Shown here: positions 1 through 8,955 of the stretch, piece after piece
How the letters are laid out: the number at the start of each line of letters is the position of its first letter
Position numbering within the stretch: position 1 is the first letter of the stretch
NCBI GenBank assembly: GCA_026182355.1
Contig: JAPFBL010000538.1
Span: 1 to 64,000 of the forward strand
DNA length: 64,000 nt
Direction of reading: 5' to 3'
Origin: Hermatobates lingyangjiaoensis
Taxonomy: Eukaryota; Arthropoda; Insecta; Hemiptera; Hermatobatidae
The notes under the pieces: model-generated
Database searches by the model: none
The model's input: only the letters and a program-made list of their open reading frames with translations
Told to the model about the DNA's origin: nothing
Program-made: the position numbers and the translations under genes

Positions 1-299
1 TCTGATAACGAATATCTTTAGTCACTCTCCTCTAGATTAATCTATTGCAATGACTATCACAGAATGAATGAATTATGTGTTTCATCGATAGGGCATAGCT
101 TTGTTTCACAACTAGAATGCCACGTCTTGTTCAATATAAAACATCGTCACAGTTAGGTACACCATCCTACCTCGTGACTTGACTACTGTCCGAGCTGGTC
201 CTTTGCCAAGTGTGTTTTACTTACCAATGCTGCCCACAATTCAAGGATTTCAACTTTTAGTGTTGTTCTAGTGCCTCCTCATTCTCGGTGTATATAAGA

Positions 300-590
300 A
301 GTTGTATATTTTATATTCCCGTTTAGCTAGTGTCCCTGATGCAGCAATACTGGTCGAAAGCTTAGCAAGCATTCCCGTGGGTTGTGGCTATCCATGCCCT
401 TGTTTTATAAGAAGCTGGCACTAAGCAGAGGTGTATGGGCTGAAGGTGAACAGAGTAGAAGTACTGCACAACTCCTTCCGCAATAGTGTCCCTGATGCAG
501 TACTACAGGTCGAAAGGTGGTACTAAACAGAGGTGTATGAGGTGAGGTTGAACAGAGTAGAAGTACAGCACAAGGCATGCAGAATTACCA
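300..590 (+). repeat. Two-copy tandem repeat, ~157 bp, with ribozyme-like core
   Basis: The block GTCCCTGATGCAG near 327 recurs near 485, each followed by GGTCGAAAG and later by GAGGTGTATG and GAACAGAGTAGAAGTAC. The CTGATG...GAAAG pattern resembles a decayed hammerhead core (last core A is C), so this may be an old PLE end. Confidence 0.5.
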
Positions 591-599
591 GCAGGCGCT

Positions 600-990
600 T
601 GGTTGACCTCGACTTGTATAAGGTCACAGAGGCTCGAGACACCATCTTGCCCCACTCTCTCCAAATTGATTAGTCTCACTCACTCTTACTATTTTTTCAT
701 TCTTCCTTTTCTTTTGCCTTTTGTCGGTCAGTTTGGAGTCACCCCCCACTCCCCCCCCCATCAGGACACACTATTCAACTCATCATTTTCTTTCACCTGA
801 CTCTGGGGTATTAAGTGTTCATCGCATTATCCCCCCTCTCCTCAACCTTCTTTCTCTCTCTCTCTCTCTCTCTCTTAATATTATATATATATATTATATA
901 TTCGACAGTCTAGTCGAAGGTTTTGTCCGGCTAACATTGTTGTTCCTTTAAATAATGTAAATTTCATTTTCTTAGTAAAAAATTCTTACT
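600..990. other. No gene seen; CT and TA microsatellites
   Basis: The stretch has a pyrimidine-rich strand with (CT)n at about 851-873 and (TA)n near 882-900. The short open frames are low-complexity. No domain or splice pattern is seen. Confidence 0.5.
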
Positions 991-993
991 TCT

Positions 994-1032
994 GCCTATG
1001 AAAAAGGTTTTAAATAAAACCGAAACGTTGGC
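994..1032 (+). ncRNA. Hammerhead-like motif, U(A)UGAAAA class
   Basis: Stem I is GCC/GGC. Stem II is GGTTTT/AAAACC, followed by GAAA and C-GUU. The core reads UAUGAAAAA, that is UUGAAAA (U3-A8) with an A inserted after position 3. The same variant occurs about nine times in the window. Confidence 0.6.
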
Positions 1033-1089
1033 AACGAGAGTTTGATTTTTTATCCTGGAAAATTGACCGAACCCCGATTAAAGAACACA

Positions 1090-1093
1090 CCTA

Positions 1094-1142
<49 letters not shown>
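1090..1142. repeat. (TA)n tract
   Basis: A long TA dinucleotide run next to PLE ends. Comparable tracts occur throughout (e.g. 6118-6151, 7258-7281, 7400-7442, 8540-8612, 9763-9825, 10703-10738, 13077-13112, 17935-17966, 20892-20932, 28588-28624, 42318-42370, 61671-61714, 63272-63315). Confidence 0.9.
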
Positions 1143-1148
<6 letters not shown>

Positions 1149-1409
1149 AAAAATTTAAAAAAGAACACAGAAAAGAAATCGCTGAACTCACTACTATATT
1201 TCGATGTCCTCGTCTTCAGGAAAAGAAGTGAATCGCTCCAATGGCTGATAACGACTGTATATATATATATATATATATATGTCTTGTTAAATTGTATGCC
1301 TACTTTTAATCTCACAACTTTTCTACTGAATCTCACGATTTCTCTAATACACTTTCTCCATTTTTGTGGTACAAGATAGATTAGTTGACCAAAGTTTTTA
1401 TTTACATAG

Positions 1410-1447
1410 TCCGACATGTTTCGGTCCTCACTGACCATTATCAAGGA
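1410..1447 (-). ncRNA. Hammerhead ribozyme, UUGAUAA core (U3-A8)
   Basis: Mirror copy of the motif at 2220-2257: stem I UCC/GGA, stem II GGUC/GACC, GAAA, stem III palindrome ACAUGU, cleavage base C. Confidence 0.7.
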
Positions 1448-1631
1448 TTATAGTTGTACAAAATCTTAAATAAACTGTACATAACTAAACATAACTTAAA
1501 AACATTTATAATTAAATTAACACTACATATTATATTCAACGCCTTAATTTTGTGATAACTAAAAATGGTTAGATGACAAGGAGAGGTTATACACAGGCAA
1601 TGGTTACCAAGTGTAGAGTTCCTTGTGCAAA

Positions 1632-1823
1632 TCACAGAGGGCAGGCAATCTCATCACATTTCTGGCTTTTCATCTTTCCTTCGTATAATTTTAAAATTCG
1701 TCTAAATGCTTCACCTTGCTTGTTCAAGGCAGGTTGTTTCTCCATAATGAATAATGCTTCAATTATGCGTAGTCTTGTTTGGTCATTTTCCTGTTGCAGG
1801 ATCCTTGTGTTATTAATTAGCAT
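1632..1823 (-). pseudogene. PLE endonuclease C-terminal tail (left arm)
   Basis: The 63-residue frame has NNTRILQQ...RLRIIEALFI and similar text. It matches the region after the GIY-YIG domain in other PLE copies here (62.6-63.2 kb: ILKQVNNPVRLQIYEALKI). The GIY-YIG motif itself is absent. The fragment lies upstream of the ribozyme at 1410-1447, the usual PLE order. Confidence 0.7.
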
Positions 1824-1843
1824 TTCTTTAGTTAACTAAAGAA

Positions 1844-2035
1844 ATGCTAATTAATAACACAAGGATCCTGCAACAGGAAAATGACCAAACAAGACTACGC
1901 ATAATTGAAGCATTATTCATTATGGAGAAACAACCTGCCTTGAACAAGCAAGGTGAAGCATTTAGACGAATTTTAAAATTATACGAAGGAAAGATGAAAA
2001 GCCAGAAATGTGATGAGATTGCCTGCCCTCTGTGA
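1844..2035 (+). pseudogene. PLE endonuclease C-terminal tail (right arm)
   Basis: Identical in translation to the left-arm copy and in mirror orientation. It is followed by a spacer and then the ribozyme at 2220-2257. Confidence 0.7.
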
Positions 2036-2219
2036 TTTGCACAAGGAACTCTACACTTGGTAACCATTGCCTGTGTATAACCTCTCCTTGTCATCTAACC
2101 ATTTTTAGTTATCACAAAATTAAGGCGTTGAATATAATATGTAGTGTTAATTTAATTATAAATGTTTTTAAGTTATGTTTAGTTATGTACAGTTTATTTA
2201 AGATTTTGTACAACTATAA

Positions 2220-2257
2220 TCCTTGATAATGGTCAGTGAGGACCGAAACATGTCGGA
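2220..2257 (+). ncRNA. Hammerhead ribozyme, UUGAUAA core (U3-A8)
   Basis: Stem I UCC/GGA (2220-2222 with 2255-2257); core UUGAUAA; one unpaired U; stem II GGUC/GACC with loop AGUGAG; GAAA; stem III self-complementary ACAUGU; cleavage base C2254. An ATG formed at the end of the core opens the following PLE frame. Confidence 0.75.
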
Positions 2258-2412
2258 CTATGTAAATAAAAACTTTGGTCAACTAATCTATCTTGTACCA
2301 CAAAAATGGAGAAGTGTATTAGAGAAATCGAGAGATTCAGTAGAAAAGTTGTGAGATTAAAAGTAGGCATACAATTTAACAAGACATGCATAAACGAAGG
2401 TCTGCTCCCGAA

Positions 2413-2420
<8 letters not shown>
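2250..2420 (+). pseudogene. PLE N-terminal ORF start, truncated at (TA)n
   Basis: The frames include NMSDYVNKNFGQLIYLVPQKW and, after a frameshift, KCIREIERFSRKVVRLKVGI and FNKTCINEGLLPKY. The last motif is the conserved N-terminal PLE signature here (FNxTCxxEGLLPKYT). Coding stops at (TA)n. Confidence 0.65.
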
Positions 2421-2439
<19 letters not shown>

Positions 2440-2445
<6 letters not shown>

Positions 2446-3030
2446 TATATACGAGTTCGAGATTAACAAAGAGCAACACACAAAGTAGAGGAAACACACT
2501 TACAGACTCAAATTTTCGGGTAATCCGTCTTCATGAGAAAAGAGAATGGGAGACCAAGCACGTTGTAGGCGCAACGGCAAGTAACCAACCGGCAACCGCC
2601 AGTGCTGTCAACCGTACCCGGTCTTAAAGTATAAAATTAGGAGAAGATATAAACAGAAGCTCAGATAAGCAGTACTGGTTGGGTAAAACTATAAGTAGGT
2701 GAAAAATTATAAACAATATAAGATAAAAACAAACTATAAGAAACAAAAATAATGATAGAGAAAAGAAGAAAAAATAAATAAATAAATAAAAATAAATACA
2801 ATACAAAAAACTTGCATTGGTTGTTTTAGTAAATAAAAGATAGAGACTGAATAAAAGGGTAAGTATGGGAAACTAGTTAGGAATAAGAATTTAGAAAAAT
2901 AAAATAGGATAAAACAAACTAGTAGTAAGTGAAGAAGACAAAATAGATATACACAAAATATACGAAAGAGGAAAAAAGAAATAAGTACTAGAGAATAAAG
3001 AATACTGGAAAAAAAGTACAAAAAAAAAAA
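2440..3030. other. PLE end remnant and AT-rich DNA
   Basis: 2470-2640 matches the pLTR family seen again at 28.65-28.80 kb and 62.2 kb, including a decayed hammerhead on the minus strand at about 2509-2537 (core AUGAAGA). 2640-3030 is A-rich with no identifiable content. Confidence 0.5.
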
Positions 3031-3047
3031 AAAAAATGTACAAAAAA

Positions 3048-3500
3048 TTATCTTTTAAGGTTAAGTCCAGGTGCACTGCGCGCCCCGAGCAACCAGATGT
3101 GAGCCTCCTCAGAGGCTCTAAGGGTCACGGTATTATCACCAGGGGGAATCTGACGCAGAATCTGCACACTGAAGCAGTCGTTAAAAGACAGACCGTGGGA
3201 TTTGGCGTGTATGGCGACAGGTAAATTGGAGTTGTTGTTAACGGATGCTCTATGACCGTTCATACGGAGGCTGAGCTTGTTAGAGGACAGTCCTACGTAG
3301 AACGCATCACAACGAGTACAGTCCAATTTGTAAACACAATTTTTGGATGTACATGAGCAGTCCTTAGCAACAGGGAAGGACTGGTTATGGGAAGATGGAG
3401 TGAAGTGTGAAAGGGGGTTGAGAAGCGGACAGGTCAGGCACCCCCGCCTTTCGCAACTCTTAGCGCCCACAGACGGGTGGTTGACGCGCCTGGACGTCAA
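3048..3500 (-). CDS. PLE C-terminal GIY-YIG endonuclease fragment, uninterrupted
   Basis: A 150-residue open frame. Cys pairs come first ([12 protein letters not shown]), then KNCVYKLDC..C..FYVGLS, the GIY-YIG core of a Neptune/Penelope-type PLE with its linked zinc-binding Cys motif. R in LSLRMNGHR is the expected catalytic-region arginine. The tail [20 protein letters not shown] ends in a stop. In PLEs this domain nicks target DNA for target-primed reverse transcription. No RT domain is attached, so the copy is not autonomous. It matches the frames at 4866-5840 and 26453-27421. Confidence 0.75.
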   Translation of the reverse strand: MTSRRVNHPSVGAKSCERRGCLTCPLLNPLSHFTPSSHNQSFPVAKDCSCTSKNCVYKLDCTRCDAFYVGLSSNKLSLRMNGHRASVNNNSNLPVAIHAKSHGLSFNDCFSVQILRQIPPGDNTVTLRASEEAHIWLLGARSAPGLNLKR

Positions 3501-3675
3501 GTCTCTGTGGGAAAAGAGGTTGCCAAGGTTGGGGGAACGTCTATATGAGAGGCGGGGTTGGCTGTGGAAAATAGTCGACGTGGAAGGAGAAGAGGATAGG
3601 ATGGGGAATATATATATATTCTATGTTTTGTTATTGAGGGCTAGGTCAAATAAAAGAAAATAAACTCCTTCCTAG

Positions 3676-3713
3676 GCCGACGTTTCGATGGATTTGTACA
3701 TCATCTTCAGGGC
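3676..3713 (-). ncRNA. Hammerhead ribozyme, canonical core
   Basis: GCC-CUGAAGA-U-stem II (GAUG/CAUC)-GAAA-C-GUC-GGC. Stem III is ACGU, self-complementary, so catalysis would probably need a dimer. Confidence 0.75.
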
Positions 3714-4071
3714 TAAAATTAGAGTAAGAACTATAATACATTTACCAAAACAGTCTACAACTCACATAGAGAACTAACACTAATTTTTGAGACCAACAGA
3801 TCCATACAAAAGGTTATTTTATAATCAGAGTTGTTGAGTACACATCTATTTCAAAGTATGAGACAAAAGGAAATTAGTTTTACCTTGGAAAGTGTGCTAA
3901 TGGTTATTTAAGTTAAATGAGAATTAATTGGTTATAAGTACGAAAAACACTACTTTGTTATATTCATCTATCATATCAACAAAACAGGGCGGGTGAACGT
4001 ATGAAGGTTACATAAAGTAAGGTTAGTTTATGACTTAAGGTTATCATCCATGTTACAATGATTTACTATTG

Positions 4072-4323
4072 TTATTGTGACTGGGGATGGGAAAGAATGT
4101 TTGTATAAATATGACTAAACTTTTCAATATCAGACCTCGAATTACAAGTGTTAGGAGTTTTCTGTATGTGTATCATTTCTTTTATTATTCTTTTCCCAGG
4201 TCCTGCTTCCATTTCAATGATTTTTGAATGTTTAAGGTCAAAAGTGTGATTTAAAGAGAGGGCATGTTTTGCTAAGACACATGTAATATTCTTTTTCTTA
4301 ATGTCCGTTTTGTGTTGTGCCAA
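4072..4323 (-). pseudogene. PLE GIY-YIG endonuclease C-terminal half
   Basis: The frame includes VLAKHALSLNHTFDLKHSKI and KRIIKEMIHIQKTPNTCN, the part of the endonuclease after the GIY-YIG core. It aligns by eye with the copy at 29818-30100 ([12 protein letters not shown]...[17 protein letters not shown]). The N-terminal core is missing. Confidence 0.65.
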
Positions 4324-4461
4324 TAAGTCAATAACAAAACATAGAATAGAATAGAAGAGGCCAAGAACAATTTTTGGAGTTTATATATATATATATATAT
4401 ATTATTCACTGTTTTGTTATTGAGGGCTAGGTCAAACAAAAGAAAATAAACTCCTTTCTAG

Positions 4462-4499
4462 GCCGACGTTTCGATGTATTTGTACATCATCTTCAGGGC
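4462..4499 (-). ncRNA. Hammerhead ribozyme, canonical core
   Basis: Near-identical to the motif at 3676-3713, with one stem II loop change. A second end of the same PLE family. Confidence 0.75.
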
Positions 4500-4865
4500 T
4501 AAAATTAGAGTAAGACTATAATACATTTATCAAAACAATCTACAACTCACATAGAGAAATAACACTTTTTTTTTTTTTTTTATTTGACCTAGCCCTCAAT
4601 AACAAAACAGTGAATAGAATAGAAGAGGTCAATAACAATTTTGAGTTTATATATATATATATATATATATAATGATTTGTTTTCTTGACCCAATATTTAT
4701 ATGATGAAATTTTTTTGAGGGTTGAGGTCCAATGATTTGTTTTGTACAAATAGTAGCCATCATGTAACAGTAGTAAATTAAGGTATGCTGCAACATAAAC
4801 AGATTTCCAAGGTAATTAAATAGTGATCTCTATACGTATGAAATAATTATAAAAGCAATAGAATA

Positions 4866-5840
4866 ATGATACCAATATCCTTATGTCAATATATTAAAAA
4901 AATCCATAGTCGAAATAACTATGTCAGCGTCACCTACGATGGGGGTCATCTTTCTACATCTGTCCATATCAAGCCTACTAACGCCCAGCAGTACCTTCAT
5001 TTCAATAGTTGCCATCCCTCCCACGTAAAAAAAGCTATCCCCAGATCATTGTCCATACGCCTCCATAAAATTTGTAGCAGAATAAAAGATCATTCCTTCC
5101 AAATAGATTTATTGAAACAGAAATTTTCTGACCGAGAATATCCTTCTAATTTCATTAACAACCGTATAGTCCCTGCAGACGTTCATCATAATTCAGGTCC
5201 TAGGAGGGATCGCAGTGACTCTAATTTCCTCATCACCACTTATTTTCCTGGTGCTCATAGGCTGGGTGCAGTTGTCAGGGAGTTTTTCCCTATACTTTCT
5301 TCTTCCTCCTGTACTTCTTCAGTCTTTAGTGAGGCACCTTCCATTTCCTATCGCAAACCTGCTAATCTTCAATCTATCTTCTCTCACATCTCTTCTCCTA
5401 AGCCTCCAAAAACTGCTGGTGGTATGGTTCAATGTGGACGTCGTGGATGTCTTACTTGTCCTATCATCAATCCTGTTCCTTCCTTTACCTCTGTCCATAG
5501 TAAACGCACCTACCCTATCTCTCACAAGACCTCTTGTACCTCTGGTAACTGCGTTTACCGTTTGGATTGCACCCAGTGTGATTCTTTTTATGTGAGTTAG
5601 GCTTCCACCAAGCTAAGCCTGCGTATGAATAATCACAGGTCATCCGTTGGCAAACGCAGTGACCTTCCCGTTGCTACTCATGCCAGTTCTCACGGACTCA
5701 GTTTTAATGACTGTTTCCGTGTACAGGTCCTGAGGCAGATTGATCAGACTAATTCGAAAGTTACTCTGAGAGCTTCAGAAGAAGCACTTATTAGTCTTCT
5801 GGGCTGTAGATCGGCTCCTGGGCTTAACCTCAATCGTTGA
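4866..5840 (+). pseudogene. PLE RT C-terminus plus GIY-YIG endonuclease, one in-frame amber stop
   Basis: Two frames in the same phase, 4866-5600 and 5600-5840, separated by a single TAG after FYVS. The first has the region between the RT and EN domains (YLHFNSCHPSHVKKAIPRS), the Cys motif [12 protein letters not shown] and [16 protein letters not shown]. The second has [12 protein letters not shown] and the tail [19 protein letters not shown]. The RT catalytic core is absent. The inverted copy at 26453-27421 has the same stop, so the lesion predates the duplication or copying. It would act as a truncated endonuclease unless read through. Confidence 0.8.
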
Positions 5841-5949
5841 TTTTTTTTTTTTTTTTTAAAGATGTCAGCTTTTAATTTTATTATAGTTACATGTTTTCAT
5901 TTTTTTAATTTTTATTTGGCTTTTATCTCTTTATCTTCCCTGTCTACCT

Positions 5950-6110
5950 TTCCTCCGAAAGTTGGCTACACTGTTTGAGTGCTTCAGTTCGAACGCCAAG
6001 TCAGTCGTTATCAACCTTTGGAGCGATTCACTTCTTTTCCTGAAGACGAGGACATCGAAATATAGTAGTGAGTTCAGTGGTTTCCGTTCTATGTGTTCTT
6101 TTTTAAATTC

Positions 6111-6120
<10 letters not shown>
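5950..6120 (+). mobile_element. PLE end (pLTR piece) with decayed hammerhead
   Basis: GATTCACTTCTTTTCCTGAAG begins a recurrent end family (also 1190-1240 minus, 13130-13230, 15000-15080 minus). The core CTGAAGA is followed by CGAGGACATCGAAA, where stem II is weak, and ATATAGTAGTGA. TCACT/AGTGA can form an interrupted stem I. Confidence 0.55.
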
Positions 6121-6160
<40 letters not shown>

Positions 6161-6219
6161 GGTGTGTTCTCTAATCGGGGTTCGGTCAATTTTTGAGGAT
6201 AAAAAAATAAACTCTCATT

Positions 6220-6258
6220 GCCAACGTTTCGGTTTTATTTAAAACCTTTTTCATAGGC
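6220..6258 (-). ncRNA. Hammerhead-like motif, U(A)UGAAAA class
   Basis: Same pairing as at 994-1032: GCC/GGC, GGTTTT/AAAACC, GAAA, CGUU. Confidence 0.55.
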
Positions 6259-6442
6259 AGAAGTAAGAATTTTTTAACTAAGAAAATGAAATTTACATTA
6301 TTTAAAGGAACAACAATGTTAACCGGACAAAACCTTCGACTAGACAAAACCTTCAGTCTAGTCGAAGGTTTTGTCCGGTTAACATTGTTGTTCCTTTAAA
6401 TAATGTAAATTTCATTTTCCTAGTTAAAAAATTCTTACTTCA

Positions 6443-6481
6443 GCCTATGAAAAAGGTTTTAAATAAAACCGAAATGTTGGC
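6443..6481 (+). ncRNA. Hammerhead-like motif, U(A)UGAAAA class, mutated
   Basis: As at 994-1032, but GAAAUGUU replaces GAAACGUU, which breaks stem III. Confidence 0.5.
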
Positions 6482-6594
6482 AACGAGAGATTAATTTTTT
6501 ATCCTCAAAAATTGACCGAACCCCGAGTAGAGAACACACCTATTCTATCAAACGGTCGGTCGATATATTATTGAATCTGTTATATATATATATT

Positions 6595-6755
6595 AATGAT
6601 CAAACCACAATAAGAAATGGGAAGAGGCTAAGATCTTTCAACCGTAACAAGCGGTTTTCGTCAGAGTCAAAAACCCAACTCTGACGAAGACCGCTTGTTA
6701 CGGTTGAAAGATCTTAGTCTTGTTTTCCCATTTCTTATTGTGGTTTGATCATTGA
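6595..6755. repeat. Palindrome of PLE ends (GATCAAACCACAATAAG family)
   Basis: The arms meet near 6676. The right arm contains a hammerhead with stem III AGATCT. This end family is the most frequent in the window. Confidence 0.8.
6680..6720 (+). ncRNA. Hammerhead ribozyme, stem I shortened
   Basis: CUGACGA-A-GACCG...CGGUU-GAAA-GAUCUU-AGUC. The palindrome junction replaces the first base of the GACU stem I strand. Confidence 0.6.
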
Positions 6756-6862
6756 TTGCTATTTCACGTGTTTGTGTGAAATCCTTTTATATTTATATGT
6801 TTTGTTGAACGACCTTTCAAGTTTTCTCACCTTTGTTTTAAATCTTTCTGGTACTAAATACA

Positions 6863-6940
6863 CTAGTTCTCAAATGCTTTATTATTTATAACTGACATGT
6901 TTCGGTCTCCTTGACCATATTCAGAGTTAATCTGATGATA
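6863..6940 (-). mobile_element. PLE end with mutated hammerhead
   Basis: On the minus strand AACU-CUGAAUA-U-GGUC...GACC-GAAA-CAUGUC-AGUU. Stem I, stem II and stem III are intact, but position 8 of the core is U, so the 3-8 pair is lost. The following frame reads MSVINNKAFEN. Confidence 0.55.
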
Positions 6941-7009
6941 AATTTCGGTTGGTCTGAAATATATATACTCACTTCTGTATATATATATAATAGCAACTAT
7001 ATATAAATG

Positions 7010-7220
7010 GCAATGTGGAGCCAAACACAACACAGAGCTGAGCCGGGAGGACGTTACAGAAAACACGAGGATAATGAAACAGATGAACGACTACAATAGA
7101 TTACAAATCCACGAGGCAATAGAGATAAGGAAGAATAACGCAGCAATAAACAGGCAACAAACCGGTACTACGAGGACCTTCCGCCTACTCGGGGACCAAT
7201 CACCTACTCTAGACTAGAAC
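7010..7220 (+). pseudogene. PLE endonuclease C-terminal tail
   Basis: The frame contains NTELSREDVTENTRIMKQMN, then RLQIHEAIEIRK, then INRQQTGTTRTFRLLGDQSP and a stop. It parallels the tail of the 62.6-63.2 kb endonuclease (INRQHTGMSRTLQLLGDQPP). No GIY-YIG core is present. (TA)n follows. Confidence 0.65.
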
Positions 7221-7246
7221 CAGGGCCAATAAATCTACAATATTGA

Positions 7247-7287
<41 letters not shown>

Positions 7288-7316
7288 ATAAAAGTATCGA
7301 CCGTAGAATAGAAACA

Positions 7317-7395
7317 AAACTAAAGTGTATCGGGACTCGGTCAGTTCTTCAGGTTCATGAACCTGATGAACGGACTGAGTCCCGATAAACTTTAG
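7317..7395. repeat. Short palindrome
   Basis: ACTAAAGTGTATCGGGACTC pairs with the inverse ending at 7395. The centre is TTCATGAA near 7357. Confidence 0.75.
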
Positions 7396-7444
<49 letters not shown>

Positions 7445-7636
7445 GCGTATGTTTGTAAAATTTGGAAGCAGTCCTTCTTTTAAGCATATTTCGTTGAACA
7501 GCTGACCGTATTTCGCTGATGTCATTTTCTTCACTAGTTTTTCAAGGTTTCTGAATACCTTCTTCTTTCCTTCATCCAAACGTTGGAGAATGTTAATTAA
7601 GTTATAACCGACATGTTTCGACTGGCTTCCAGTCAT
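7355..7636 (-). pseudogene. PLE N-terminal ORF starting inside the ribozyme
   Basis: The frame starts at the ATG made by the last core A, the extra U and the first stem II G of the ribozyme at 7607-7645. It reads MTGSQSKHVGYNLI, then KVFRNLEKLVKKMTSAKYG, FNEICLKEGLLPNFTN, then runs into (TA)n. The FN..C..EGLLP motif is shared by other PLE N-termini here. Truncated, with no RT. Confidence 0.65.
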
Positions 7637-7645
7637 CTTCAGGGT
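7607..7645 (-). ncRNA. Hammerhead ribozyme, canonical core
   Basis: ACC-CUGAAGA-U-GACUGG/CCAGUC-GAAA-CAUGUC-GGU. All core positions are conserved and stem II is perfect at six pairs. Confidence 0.8.
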
Positions 7646-7706
7646 GATTAATTAAATTAATTAATTATTATTTATTTTAATTATTTTCCTCTTTGTTTAA
7701 TTAATC

Positions 7707-7745
7707 ACCCTGAAGATGACTGGAAGCCAGTCGAAACATGTCGGT
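7707..7745 (+). ncRNA. Hammerhead ribozyme, canonical core
   Basis: Exact inverted copy of the motif at 7607-7645. Confidence 0.8.
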
Positions 7746-7887
7746 TATAACTTAATTAACATTCTCCAACGTTTGGATGAAGGAAAGAAGAAGGTATTCA
7801 GAAACCTTGAAAAACTAGTGAAGAAAATGACATCAGCGAAATACGGTCAGCTGTTCAATGAAATATATATATATATATACACTTAAA

Positions 7888-8018
7888 ATAAACTGTGACA
7901 CATAGACTGAAACATAACAAAGACTCACTTTTAAATATTTCGACCGCCATTACGGTCGAAATATTGAAAACTCAGTCTTGTTATGTTTCAATCTATGTGT
8001 CACAGTTTATTTTAAGTG
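7888..8018. repeat. Palindrome around a truncated hammerhead hairpin
   Basis: ACACTTAAAATAAACTGTGA pairs with its inverse. The centre is CGACCGCCATTACGGTCG, the stem II hairpin of the family at 18278-18328, without the CUGANGA core. Confidence 0.75.
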
Positions 8019-8090
8019 TTATCTGTCCTGCCGGACCTTTTTTCGTTTATCATGGTATATATATTTATATATATATATATATATATATAC

Positions 8091-8243
8091 TATTTTTCTT
8101 TTTTTATCCAGGTTTGGTCTAGCTTCAAATTGAAACTAGATCTCTACAAATTGTCTAAAGATGTCTACTAATATAGACGAAATATCGGCTTAAAGGTATT
8201 GTATTATTGAAGCAGGACCAAACCTCGATAAAAAGAAAAATAG
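8091..8243. repeat. Palindrome with decayed hammerhead
   Basis: CTATTTTTCTTTTT and inverse flank UCUAAAGA-U-GUCUA/UAGAC-GAAA-UAUC. The core is degraded relative to the copy at 30814-30851. Confidence 0.65.
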
Positions 8244-8276
8244 TGTTCAATATATGTGGTCGAGATAATGAAAACA

Positions 8277-8311
<35 letters not shown>

Positions 8312-8347
8312 ATTAATTTACCACAATGAAAATAATTTTTGAAACAA

Positions 8348-8385
8348 TGCTCTAAGGCCTTTCGTTAACACATCGTCAGAGAGCA
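8348..8385 (-). ncRNA. Hammerhead ribozyme, six-pair stem I
   Basis: UGCUCU-CUGACGA-U-GUGUUAAC-GAAA-GGCCUU-AGAGCA. Stem III is AGGCCU. Stem II is short (GU/AC). Confidence 0.7.
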
Positions 8386-8442
8386 AGTGAACGAAAAAAA
8401 ACAATAAATAATAATAATATTTTATTGTTTTTTTAGTTCACT

Positions 8443-8480
8443 TGCTCTCTGACGATATGTTAACGAAAGGCCTTAGAGCA
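8443..8480 (+). ncRNA. Hammerhead ribozyme, six-pair stem I
   Basis: Inverted copy of 8348-8385, with one stem II base different. Confidence 0.7.
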
Positions 8481-8548
8481 CTGTTTCAAAAATTATTTTC
8501 ATTGTCGTAAATTAATCCATCTATTACATCAAGTGTTATTTTGATTAT

Positions 8549-8618
<70 letters not shown>

Positions 8619-8659
8619 AAGTCCGCTGGACCGTTTCTTTTAATTGTTATATATATATA

Positions 8660-8825
8660 TATAATGGTTCAACAGGACTGCTAGTTCACAAAGGAAAGAG
8701 AAAGACGGATAAAATCACACACAAAAGACTCACTACGATACTTCGTCGTCGTTGAAATATGTCGAAATGTTGGAGTGAGTCTTTAGTGTGGGTTTTTATC
8801 TGTCTTTCTCTATCCTTTGTGAATT
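8660..8825. repeat. Palindrome with decayed hammerhead
   Basis: TTCACAAAGGAAAGAGAAAG and its inverse are the arms. The centre is ...GTCGAAATGTTGGAGTGAG, a broken core. Confidence 0.6.
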
Positions 8826-8885
8826 AAATATATATATATATATATGGATTAATTTACCACAATGAAAAACAATTTTTTGAAACAA

Positions 8886-8923
8886 TACTCTAAGGCCTTT
8901 CGTTAACACATCGTCAGAGAGCA
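8886..8923 (-). ncRNA. Hammerhead ribozyme
   Basis: CUGACGA core, GAAA, stem III AGGCCU. The stem I 3' strand is AGAGUA, giving one mismatch to UGCUCU. Confidence 0.65.
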
Positions 8924-8955
8924 AGTGAATTAAAAAAAAAACAATAAATACTTGT

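Larger units (their letters stand above)
1281..2386. mobile_element. 1.1-kb near-perfect palindrome of two PLE ends
   Basis: The two arms are reverse complements about a centre at ~1833.5. Each arm, reading outward, holds the C-terminal tail of a PLE endonuclease, a spacer, a hammerhead ribozyme, the start of a PLE N-terminal ORF, and then (TA)n. Only a few mismatches were seen between ~550-bp arms, e.g. in the TCTCNCGATTTC segment. Confidence 0.85.
3610..4390 (-). mobile_element. Truncated PLE with ribozyme and endonuclease tail
   Basis: The ends are inverted copies of TATGTTTTGTTATTGAGG (about 3620 and 4340). Inside are a ribozyme (3676-3713) and an endonuclease tail (4072-4323). (TA)n bounds the copy on the right. 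Confidence 0.65.
6165..6541. repeat. Palindrome of PLE ends
   Basis: The arms are reverse complements about ~6353, from GTGTGTTCTCTAATCGGGG to its inverse. Each arm carries the U(A)UGAAAA hammerhead-like motif. Related palindromes lie at 31555-31850. Confidence 0.8.
7485..7865. mobile_element. Palindrome of two PLE ends
   Basis: Inverted arms around ~7676 separated by a short AT-rich spacer. Each arm has a hammerhead followed outward by the N-terminal PLE frame. The left arm reaches EGLLPNFTN and (TA)n, the right is cut at LFNE. Confidence 0.85.
8309..8521. repeat. Palindrome of PLE ends (ATGGATTAATTTACC family)
   Basis: Two inverted ends, each with a hammerhead. The same ends flank the endonuclease-bearing copy at 8846-9725. 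Confidence 0.8.

Noticed and set aside
1281..2386. Assembly fold-back as the explanation for the palindromes
   Set aside because: Not excluded, but arms differ by several bases, spacers of up to ~90 bp are unique (20.4 kb), and similar structures occur in unrelated families, so biology is more likely.
6036..6075. CTGAAGACGAGGACATCGAAA as an intact hammerhead (also 13150, 15030, 29405)
   Set aside because: Stem II only pairs by using the G of GAAA (CGA/UCG), so the core cannot form normally. Listed as a decayed end instead.
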